A DNA stretch of 64,000 nt, from assembly GCA_017620525.1 (NCBI GenBank), contig JAGAUY010000021.1, positions 1 through 64,000 of the forward strand, given 5' to 3'. A model generated the notes under the pieces. It was not told the DNA's origin, did not search any database, and was given only the letters and a program-made list of their open reading frames with translations. The position numbers were made by a program, and so were the translations under genes. This DNA is from Oscillospiraceae bacterium. Lineage in GTDB: Bacteria; Bacillota; Clostridia; Oscillospirales; Oscillospiraceae. Positions 40,161 through 50,100 of the stretch are shown here, piece by piece; positions within the stretch are counted from its first letter, which is position 1; the number at the start of each line of letters is the position of its first letter.

Positions 40161-42731
40161 TTACTTGGCGAATTCGATTTCCCAGATACGGTCCAGGGGG
40201 GAGGAATAGGGGTTCATCTCGGACTCGGCAGGCATGCTGTCGGCGTTGATGACCTTGGAGTTGAATGCGTACAGAACACTACGCTGATAGACGGGCAGCT
40301 CGATGGCCAGGTCCAGGACCTGCTCCATGCACTGCTGATACAGATCGGAACGGACTTCCTTGTCGTTGGTCTCACGGGCCTGATCGATCAGATCACTCAG
40401 CTCGGTCAGGATGGCCATTTCTTCAGCGGAACCGCTGGTCTTGATGTAGTTGTAGCCCCATGCCAGGGTGGAAGTTGCGGAGGAATCCTTGTGGTAGACC
40501 TGATACATATCGGGGTCCAGAGCGGAGGACCATGCAGCGGCCCAGACTTCCAGAGAACCGGTGTTGATCTTGGTCAGAGCCTGCGTATCGCAGACAACTT
40601 CAACTTCCCAGCCCATCTCGTTCAGCAGAGCAGCTGCGTCACGGAAGACCTTGTAGGTGGGGTGGTCCTGCAGGGAGGAACCTGCGATGGTGAAGGTAAC
40701 CTTCAGAGCGCCGTCGCCTGCGCTGACGCCGGCTTCCTGCATATACTTCTCGATGTTGCTGCGGGCAATGTCCTCATTCCAGCCGCCGAGCTGAGGATAG
40801 TCGAAACCGTTGTCGGTTGCAGCCTCGCCGTCGGGGTATGCCCAGCTGATCTTGGACATGGGCCAGTAGATCTGGGAAGCGGTACCGGCACGGTAGTAGT
40901 CCAGTGCCAGAGAGGTGTTCATGGCGCACATGATGGCCTTACGCAGGTTGATATCGTTGATCTTGGCGGAGTTGACGCCGATATAACCGTAACCCAGCTG
41001 GTCGGTGCTCAGGGTAACCATGCCCTTGGACTCCAGCTTCTCCAGCTTTTCGTAGTTATCGGTGGTCAGTGCGGGGGAGATGTAGTGAACGGTGCCGTTC
41101 TCCAGAGCGGCGATGGCGTTGTTGGAGGAGACGATCTGGTAGCGGATCTTCTCGATCTTGGCATTCTCAATGCCCTCGGCAACAGTGTGGAAGTTCTCGT
41201 TTGCCTTGAAGTAGACGACGTTGTTGGTGTAGAAGGTGCTCTCACCGGCATCGCCGTTGGAAGCGTCAGTTGCCTTGTAGGCGCCGGCGCCCATGGGGAT
41301 CTTGATGTTTCTGGTGGACTGGATGATGTCGGTCATGAACTCGAAGCTTGCAAACTCAACGCCGAACTTGCTGTTGGCGATGTCAACGCCGACAGAGCTG
41401 CCTTCGCCGTAGTAGTGCTGGGGAGCAACGGAGAATGCAAAGTTCCAGATAGCCTTGGGGTCAACGCCGTCGATGGTGATCTGCAGAACATCGTACTCGG
41501 CGGTGTTGGTGACGGTGCCGTCCTCATTGTGGCCGGATGCGATGGTGTAGTCGGTGCCGTTGACGGTGATGGTGGAGCCAGCCTGCTCGGTGTGGCCCAG
41601 GGAAACGATGCCGGAGATGTTCTCAACTGCCAGAGTGCCGTCGTCGGAGACGTTCTCGTGCAGGATGACTTCCTTGGCCTTGGCGGTGTACTCGTTGTTC
41701 AGAGTGGTGCCGGTTGCCCAGTAGTACAGGATGATGTCCAGCTCGCGGGCGATCTTATCGTTGTAGATGTAATCAATGGCTTCTTCCTTGGTTTCAATGG
41801 AAGAGGGATATGCGGGGGTCAGGGTCTCGATGGTGGTACGGTCGATTTTGCCGTCAGCGCCTTCTGCGTACTCAACCTGGACATAGCCCTCGGTGTACAT
41901 GAAGCAGAAGATCTCGTCCTTGAATTCCTCGTGGGACTTGTAGGGCTCGTCGGTGTAGGACTCCTGAGCGCTCAGGTAGTCGGTGCCCAGCTCTTCCTTG
42001 AACAGCTTCAGGGCGTTCTCGTAGTCAGCCAGCAGGTCCTCATTGGTAACCTCGGAAGGCTCGTTGGAGATGGCGGACTTGTAGCCGGAGCTCAGGGAAT
42101 GAGCGGCAATGGCAGCCTTCATGGCCTCGTAGCCGACCTCATTGGTAGCGGAAGCCTTCTTCTCGGAGGAGAACAGGTTGACCAGCTCGTTGGTACGAGC
42201 CATTGCTCTGGAAGCAGCCTGAGAGGAAATCAGGTCGTCGCTGTCATCAGAGCCGGAGCCGACGGTCTGGGTGCGGTACTCGCTCAGGCCCAGAATATCG
42301 GTGGAGTACAGGGTGTTGGAACCGGTGTAAACGGGGTCCAGGTAGACGTACAGGTTGAACAGAACGTCCTCCATGGTCAGGGGATGACCGTCAGAGTACA
42401 GGATGCCGTTCTTCAGAACGAAGTTGTAGGTAACGGTGCCGTCGGAGTTCTCGACGATCTCGTAGTCCTTAACAACAACAGCTTCCTCGTCGCCGTAAGC
42501 GACTTCAACTTCGCCGTTGACGTAGTCGGCGCTCAGCATACCGATCTGGGTCATGCTGACGATGGTACCGTCGGCAGCGGCGGTATAGAAGAAGGGATTG
42601 AACAGGCCGTCCAGCTGTTCGGTCATGATAACGAAGGCGTCAGTACCGGCGCCGCCGCAACCAGAGAACATGGAGACCATGCCTGCGCACATGGCGATGC
42701 ACAGGATCAGGGAAAGAATTCTCTTTTTCAT
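40161..42731 (-). CDS. oppA: Peptide ABC transporter substrate-binding lipoprotein, enlarged
   Basis: An 856-residue family 5 receptor. The signal peptide and lipobox end at FSGCGG. The fold runs from LDGLFNPFFYTAAADGTIVS through LTMEDVLFNLYVYLDPVYTG to the terminal INADSMPAESEMNPYSSPLD. Usual members are 500-600 residues; the extra 250 lie after about residue 110 and again near 330-400. This may mean larger ligands or an inserted domain. The start at 42731 has AAAAGGAG. It is upstream of the permeases in the same operon. Confidence 0.88.
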   Translation of the reverse strand: MKKRILSLILCIAMCAGMVSMFSGCGGAGTDAFVIMTEQLDGLFNPFFYTAAADGTIVSMTQIGMLSADYVNGEVEVAYGDEEAVVVKDYEIVENSDGTVTYNFVLKNGILYSDGHPLTMEDVLFNLYVYLDPVYTGSNTLYSTDILGLSEYRTQTVGSGSDDSDDLISSQAASRAMARTNELVNLFSSEKKASATNEVGYEAMKAAIAAHSLSSGYKSAISNEPSEVTNEDLLADYENALKLFKEELGTDYLSAQESYTDEPYKSHEEFKDEIFCFMYTEGYVQVEYAEGADGKIDRTTIETLTPAYPSSIETKEEAIDYIYNDKIARELDIILYYWATGTTLNNEYTAKAKEVILHENVSDDGTLAVENISGIVSLGHTEQAGSTITVNGTDYTIASGHNEDGTVTNTAEYDVLQITIDGVDPKAIWNFAFSVAPQHYYGEGSSVGVDIANSKFGVEFASFEFMTDIIQSTRNIKIPMGAGAYKATDASNGDAGESTFYTNNVVYFKANENFHTVAEGIENAKIEKIRYQIVSSNNAIAALENGTVHYISPALTTDNYEKLEKLESKGMVTLSTDQLGYGYIGVNSAKINDINLRKAIMCAMNTSLALDYYRAGTASQIYWPMSKISWAYPDGEAATDNGFDYPQLGGWNEDIARSNIEKYMQEAGVSAGDGALKVTFTIAGSSLQDHPTYKVFRDAAALLNEMGWEVEVVCDTQALTKINTGSLEVWAAAWSSALDPDMYQVYHKDSSATSTLAWGYNYIKTSGSAEEMAILTELSDLIDQARETNDKEVRSDLYQQCMEQVLDLAIELPVYQRSVLYAFNSKVINADSMPAESEMNPYSSPLDRIWEIEFAK

Positions 42732-42778
42732 GTTATTGCTCCTTTTAGATTTTTGAAAATGTGATATTCGCATTTACA

Positions 42779-44107
42779 TTACGCAGTGATGAATTCCACG
42801 CTCACGTCGTTGCCGTTCACAGTGATCTGCACAGACGCGGCATTGTCGCCCACGGCGACGCAGGTGATGCCGGAGTAATCCAGCGCGGCAGAATTGCCCA
42901 TGCCGCACAGCAGGCCGATGACATAGTCATCCGTGCCGAAGTAGCAGCCGGAGTCGATCTGCAGAGTGCTGTTCAGGATCTGCACATCCGTAAAGACCGT
43001 GCTTTCGGAGATGGTGCCTGCCAGCAGGCCGAAGCTGGTGCCAACCACGCGGGTACCCGCCTGGATGGTGAAGGTGACATTGTCCAGGGTCAGGCCGCTG
43101 ATGTTCGCAGTCTCAGTCAGGTTGCCGAAGAGGCCGGCATTGACCTTGGAATTGTTGGTCTGGATGACCTCAATGTTGGAGAAGGTGTGGCCGTTGCCCT
43201 CAATGGTGCCGCCGAAGTTGCCGTACATCAGAGAGGTGGGCCAGATCTCGCCGGCAAAGTCCAGATCCGCATGGATCACATAGTTGCCGTTGACGCTGGC
43301 ATTGTCCAGGAACTGCTCCACATTGTAGATGTGATACCACTCGCCCTCGGTCCATTCCACATACAGCTTCATGGTCTCATCCCGGGCAGTGCCGGTGGCA
43401 TAGTCAATCTCACCGGTGTGGGTCAATGTTGCGGTATCCACGGGTTCGGCGCCTTCGGCGTCATAATAGGCACCGTTGTAGGTATAGCCGGAACGCTCGG
43501 GGAAATCATTCATGTCAATAGCGCCGGTCTCCTCATCCCATGCGGGCAGCTCCAGATCGCCGGAGGTGATGGGATTGAAGGTGAAGGTGTCCAGGTATTC
43601 GCCGGAATCCAGCGCATAAAATTCAATTTCAAACAGAGGGACCCAGGCTGCGTACAGAGTCACGACAGGCTCTGCGGAAGTATGGGTTTCGCCTGCGTCC
43701 ACAGCCAGCCGATCGGATTCGAAATCCCACAGGCCGGAATAGGTGTAGGTGCCGTCTGCCTGCTCGGTACGTTCGGTGTACCAGCCGGCCAGGAAATAGC
43801 CGTTGTTGACAGCAGCAAAAGCATCGTTGCCTCTGCGGGTATCGTCCGGAGAGAGCAGGGCAATCTCTGCCTTGCCTTCGCTGTTGGTGTTCATGTTGGA
43901 AACATTGTAGGAGTCCACGATCACAGAGGTGTTCGTGGTGAAGATGCCGCCATTGGCATCGTATTTGACGCTGACATTGTAGCTCTCCGCGTCGTTGACC
44001 TCATAGGGGTTCAGTTCCTCGGCGCAGCCGGTAACGAACGTAAGGGTCATCAAAAGGAGGCAGGCTGTCAGAAGCGCTTTGATTTTCAGATTCATGTTTA
44101 TCCGCAT
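42779..44107 (-). CDS. Lipoprotein with InlB-type (beta-grasp) repeats
   Basis: A 442-residue surface lipoprotein (lipobox VTGC). The N-terminal part has InlB B-type repeats: VKYDANGGIF, GYFLAGWYTE, VTLYAAWVPL and FEIEFYALDSGEYLDTF, then YVEWTEGEWY. The C-terminal half has GLUG-like segments (NFGGTIEGNGHTFSNIEV, AGLFGNLTETANISGLTLDN). It probably binds carbohydrate or host matrix. The start may be the ATG at 44095; spacing to AAGGA is poor for both. It lies between the giant subtilase and the peptide-binding protein and may share their transcript. Confidence 0.75.
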   Translation of the reverse strand: MRINMNLKIKALLTACLLLMTLTFVTGCAEELNPYEVNDAESYNVSVKYDANGGIFTTNTSVIVDSYNVSNMNTNSEGKAEIALLSPDDTRRGNDAFAAVNNGYFLAGWYTERTEQADGTYTYSGLWDFESDRLAVDAGETHTSAEPVVTLYAAWVPLFEIEFYALDSGEYLDTFTFNPITSGDLELPAWDEETGAIDMNDFPERSGYTYNGAYYDAEGAEPVDTATLTHTGEIDYATGTARDETMKLYVEWTEGEWYHIYNVEQFLDNASVNGNYVIHADLDFAGEIWPTSLMYGNFGGTIEGNGHTFSNIEVIQTNNSKVNAGLFGNLTETANISGLTLDNVTFTIQAGTRVVGTSFGLLAGTISESTVFTDVQILNSTLQIDSGCYFGTDDYVIGLLCGMGNSAALDYSGITCVAVGDNAASVQITVNGNDVSVEFITA

Positions 44108-44185
44108 CTTCCTTTTAATACATTCGCTCGGCCGGGGCCGACCGCAGCCGGTTTCCCGGCCGCGGCCTGCCCGCAGCGTTTTTAC

Positions 44186-47100
44186 TTAATCCGTGACCTT
44201 TTCGTCTTCTGCGGTTTCGGGTTCTTCGGCAGTCTCAGCAGCTTCTGCAGCAGGTTCACTCTCGGTCTTTGCGGCCTTTTTGGTGCCCAGCTTGGCAGCT
44301 GCGGTCTTTGCGCTGTCCAAAGCCTTGCCGCAGGCATCGGCAAACGCGGTGCCGCTCTGCTTGGCCCAGACGGAGACCTTGGACGCCATTTCCTTGACGT
44401 CGATCTTCTTGCCGGCGCTCTTCATGGAGACATAGACCACCACAGCGCCGGAGATCAGCACGCAGCCCAGGAGAATGACGATTCCCCAACCATCGCTGAG
44501 GCCGCTGCGGGACTCAGAATCGGTATCGGTCCCGGTGCCGTCGGCGGGAACGGTCTCGCCTTCTGCCAGCTCGCCTTCCTCACCCTCAACGGGAGTGGAC
44601 AGAGCCAGGATTCTCTGCTCAGCGGAGATCAGGTCGGCATAATTGGTGACCAGAGCCTGCTGTTCCAGAGTTGCGATCTTGGTGTAGGCGGCGCGGGCTG
44701 CCTCAACCAGATCAATGTCGGAGAGGCTGACACGCTCGGGGATGGCCTTGATGGCGGCAATTGCTGCCAGGCTGGTGTCATCGGGAGCGGCAGGTCCGTT
44801 GATGGTCATGTCGAAATACTGGCTCATGACGAAGGAGTCGTAATTCTGACCATTGACGGGACGCACCATCGTCAGCTTGTCTTCCACATAACCGACATAG
44901 TCGACAAAGTTTGCGCCGTAGAACGCATTGGAATACATACCGCCGGTGGCATTCCACATGAAGTAGGGAACCAGCCCCATGGGTTCGATTACGACTTCCG
45001 TGCCGTTGTAGTCGGTGTAGGTGCCGAAATCACCGGAACCGGGGATATGCTGCAGGGTCTCATAGTAGGTGGAGTCGAACTCTTCCTCCAGGATGGGGGC
45101 GGTGTAGCTGCCGAAGACGACAGTGTGCAGGCCCTCACAGCCATAGAACGCCTTGTGGCCGATGGAGGTGGTTGCGACGGGCAGAGTGACCATCTGAACA
45201 TCGGAGCCTGCGAATGCATAGGCGGTGATGCGGACAGTGTCCTCGGCCACATGATAGTTGACAGGATCAACTCCTGCGTAGGTGATCAGCTCCAGGCCGT
45301 TGATGGTCTTGCAGTACACAGAGCCATCGATAACGCTGACGCTGTCGCTGATGTCATAGGTGTAAATTGCGGACTCAACATCGGTGCCGTTGAAGGTGCT
45401 GACCTCGGTGATGCAGAAGGGTTCCAGCTGGCACAGAGCGAAGGGGTTGTCGCCCAGAGTCTCCAGGCTGCTGCCCAGAGTGACTGCGAAGGGAGTCAGC
45501 TCTTCCTTCAGGAAGGTCATGTTGCCGATGGAAACCGCACCGGACAGATCCGCCTCGGTGATGGCGGTGTAGGCGAAGGCATAGTCACCGATGTTCCGGG
45601 TGGCTGCCAGATTACCCACGGTTGCCAGCTGCTCACAGTAGGAGAAGGTACCCTCTGCGATTTCGGTGCCAGCTGCATTCAGGTTGACGGTGGTCAGTGC
45701 ATCACAGTAGACGAATGCGTACTCACCGATGGACTCTGCAACAGGCAGATTGATCTCAACCAGAGCGGCATCCTCGATGAAGGCATAGTCACCGACGGTG
45801 ACGATGTTGCTCATGTCGATGTTCACCAGAGAGACACAGCCTGCGAAGGCATACTGGGGAATCTCGGTGATGGTGGGGTTCAGGACCACATCAGTCAGCT
45901 GACGGCAGTAGGAGAATGCATACTCACCGATGCTCTCAGCAGCGGACAGATCGACCTGAGGCAGCTGGGGAGCGTGGTAGGTATACAGATAGTGGCCGTC
46001 GGGGCTGATGGCGGCATAAGTCATGCTGTCATCAACGCAGATGTAGTAGACGTCACCGGAGAAGGCATAATCGCCGATGGACTTGACAGAGGACAGGTCG
46101 ATCTCCTTCAGGCTGGAGTTGTTGTAGAAGGCCATGTAGCCAATCTCGGCATTGGCGCCCAGGGTCACAGTCTCCAGAGAAGCTGCGCCGGAGAAGGCGT
46201 TGTCACCGATGATGGCATTGTCGCCGATGGTCACAGTCTTCAGACTGGTGGCAAAGGTGTAGTAGAAGTACTTCTCTTTCTGGGTTGCCAGGGCGATGAC
46301 CTCATCTTCATCGCTGGTGTCCTCAGGCTGCTCCAGAGAGATGTTGTCATCAGGCTCGGTGATGTCGGAGTAATCGCCGGGCTCCTCTTCGTCGCCGGGC
46401 AGAGCCACAGCGCCGCCGACTTCAATCTCTTCGGTGTAGCTTTCAACGGTGAAGGCATGATCCTTGTTGACGCTGAAGGCATACTCACCGATGGTGACAT
46501 CATTGCCGATGGTCACATCGATCAGGCTCATACATTCGCTGAACACGCCCTCTGCAATGACCATGCTGTCGGGGATGACAACGGAGGTAATGTCGGTGAA
46601 GGCAAAGGCATACTTGCCGATCTCGGTCTCAGCGGTGAAGCCGGGCAGTTCGGTGATGGAAGTCTCGAAGAAGGCATACTCACCGATTTCGGTCAGCGCG
46701 CCCAGTTCCACGGAAGCGATCTGCTCAGAGGAACCGAAGGCATAGTCGCCCAGGACAGTAACCTCGGGCAGCGTAACAGAAGTCACTCTGGTGTTGTGGG
46801 AGAATGCGCCGTCAGCCAGAGCGGTGACCTTCGCGCCGCCCAGATTGGCGGAGGTAAAGGCATCGCGGATGGTGGGAGCCACAGCGACCAGGGTCTTTCC
46901 GTCAGCGGAGAGGATGTGGTCCGCGCTCTGAACCTTGAAGTTCTGGTTGCCGGACTTGACCTCCAGGGTGGTCACATCGGTATCGCGGAACGCGAACTCG
47001 CCGATGGCCTTGACGTCGGGACCGATGGAAACGGATTCCAGACCCTTGCATTCATAGAACATGCCCTCGGGCAGGACAGAAGCATTGACGTAGAAGGACT

Positions 47101-50100
47101 TCAGAGCCTCACAGCCGGTGAAGGCATAAGTACCGTACTTGACCTTTGCGGCGGTGATGGTCAGATCCTTCAGAGACTTACAGCCGGCAAAGGCATAGTC
47201 GCCGATGGACAGCAGGCTGTCGGAGGTGATGAAGCCTTCCAGATCGGTGTTGCCGGCGAAGGCATAGGGAGAGATCATGCAGGCAGCGCTCAAATCTACG
47301 ATGCCCTGCAGGTCACAGTTCTCAAATGCGTTCTGGTTGATGATCTTCAGGTTGTTGGTGCTGCTGAAGGTAATCTTCTGCAGGGAAGTACAGTTGTAGA
47401 ATGCGCCGTACTCGATGGCCTCCAGAGTAGAGGGCAGGACGATCTCTTCCAGAGCGGTCAGATTTGCGAAAGCGTAGGAATTGATCTTCTCAACGCCTTC
47501 GGGGATCACGACCTTGGTGATGGTGGAATCACCGATGAACCACTGCTTGGAGGTCTCCGCGTCATCGAAAGCCAGTTCTTCAGCGGTCTTGGGAATATAC
47601 TCGAAGTTGGAAAATGCGAAGCTGCCGATTTCGGTCAGGGACAGATCCTCGGGAATCATGACCGTGCCGCCGTTGCCATAGTAGTGGGTCAGGCTTGCGC
47701 CGCCGTTGGTGACGAAGGGATCCTTGACTTCCACGGAAACGGTCTCGGAGTAGTAGGTGCTTCTGCCGTCCATCATGACCTTGACGGTAACAGAGGCGAA
47801 ACCTTCCGCCACAGCAGTCACATTGCCGTAGGCATCGATCTTGACGATGTTCTCGTTGCTGGTCTCATATTCCACAGTGGTGTCATTGGGGAAATAGGCA
47901 TCCAGCTTGTAGTTCAGGTAAACGGACTCGGAAGGATACAGAGACAGGTTGTAGTTGTCCTCGAAGAAGCGGACATCACCGGTATCACCGATGGTCTTGT
48001 CTTCGCTGGCCACCTGGTAGTATGCCTTGGTGGTCCGGTAGCCGGTCAGCTCGAACACATCGGCGACAGGCTTATCGAAACGTCTGTAACCTTCATCCTC
48101 TTCGCCGAGAACCGTGACCTTGAAGGTGATGCTCTCGTTGGTCTGAGGATCACGGACCTTGATCACAGCGCTGCCGGAAGCGGTGGCGATGACCTTGTTA
48201 TTCACAACACGGGCAACACTGGGCTTGGAGGAAGTAAACTCCAGCAGCTCGCCCCACTCGGAGTTGGGGTAGACCAGAGGCTCCAGCGAGTAGACCTCAT
48301 TGGGGCTCAGGGTGATACCCTCTGCCAGGGACTCGAAGTAGAAGTCCGTGTAGTCATCAGGCAGAGCGATCTCATAGGTTGCGTAGTTCAGAGCGTAGTC
48401 ATAACAGGTAATGACGAAGGCATTGGGATTGATGGAGCCTTCCTTGATGTCATAGATGTAGTCGGTCAGCTCAAAGGTAACATAGGTGGTACCGTTGCGC
48501 TGGGAATAGACCGGCGTCATGAACTGCTCGAAGGGCTTCAGTTCGGCGACCTCATTGCCGTCGGCATCGGCGCCCATGGTGACGTAACCCAGCTGCGCAG
48601 CCATGGTGTAGTGGTTGTCATAGATGGCAGCCTTGGCATACAGGCGGTTCTTTTCCAGGGACTTGTCGTACTCGTAGTAGAACTCCACGTCGGAAATGAC
48701 GGGTGCCTCAAAGTCGATGTACAGAGGCAGCTCGAAGGTGTTCTTCTCGTTGGTCTGCAGACCGCCGTTGTTGTAGTCCAGATAACCCTGCAGCTTCACA
48801 GTGTACTCAGAGTTATTGGAAAGGTTGTAGTCCATGGTGTCGAACTCGATCTCAATGTTGGCGGGATAGATGGAACCGCCGTCGCCGTAGGACTTACGGA
48901 CATCGATATCCTCGGTCTGGAAGATCTCTTCACCGGTGGTGTTGTCGGTGATGGAGACGGCGATCTTCTGAGCGTTTCTCAGCAGACCGGCCCAGACGAA
49001 ACGCAGGGAGTGGATGGTACCCTCCTGATTGGACAGGGCCACATGGTCCTTGTCGGCAGAGATGACCAGATCCTCGGGATCCTGCAGGAAGTAATAGGAA
49101 CCCAGATAGCTGACATAGTCCTCAGAGATGCCGCCGATGGCGCGGGTCGCATAGGCGTCGGCCTTCAGCTTGTCCTCTTCGTCGATGCCGTCGTCCAGCT
49201 CATCGGCGTTGGTATCGTAGTACTCCAGGTCAAACAGAGGCGCGATGGTCCAGTCGCCGTAGTAAGCCAGGTAAGGCACGCTCAGATCGATGTCGGTGCC
49301 CTTGGTGGCAGTCAGGGTCAGATAGCCTTCCACATACATGCCGTTGGCAAAGGACTCGTCCAGGTATGCCTTGTCGGCATCGCTCAGGGTGATGGTCACT
49401 TCCACATCGGCAGTGGAGCCGGCTTCCACGGAGATCTTGTTATTCTTTGCCTCCTCACCGTTGATGGAGGTGATCTCCACGGTGGCACCTTCCAGAATGT
49501 AGGCTTCTTCGGTAACGGTGGTTTCACCGGCATTGGTCTTGGTGTCGCTGACACCTTCGGTCATGATATATGCGCCCAGCTCATATGCCAGGTTCTTTTC
49601 GCCAATATTGTTAACAGTGAAAGACATCTCATAGACACCGGTCTTCTCGATGTCATCGCCCAGCTCCAGCTTGGTCTTATCCATTTCCTTGCCTTCGCTG
49701 TCGTAGGTGGTAATGTAGGCGGGAGTCTCGGTGGCATTCACCAGATTGGCAAGGCCTGCGCCCTGCTTTCTGACCGCATAGGGCTGTCCGTTGGTATTCA
49801 GAGCGATGTCCGCAGTGGACATCAGCAGACGGTTGACCATAGCGGCAACTTCCACATTGTCATCAGCGATCTCAGGGAAGTTCTCCACCACATACTGGCG
49901 CAGCAGGATCACGACGCCGGACAGGTTGGGGCATGCCATGGAGGTGCCGGACAGACGGTCGTAGCCGCCGCCGGTAACGGAGGACAGGATGTTGCCGCCG
50001 TGGCCGGTGATCTCAGGCTTGATTTCCAGGCTGGGAGCGGGACCCCAGGAGGAGAAGTCGGAGATGAAGGGACCGGAGGTCTGCTGCTTGCTGATCTTCA

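Noticed and set aside
36906..42764. Two long plus-strand frames (817 and 1118 codons) opposite the Opp operon
   Set aside because: The opposite strand encodes a complete, well-motifed ABC transporter with proper ribosome sites; these frames have none.
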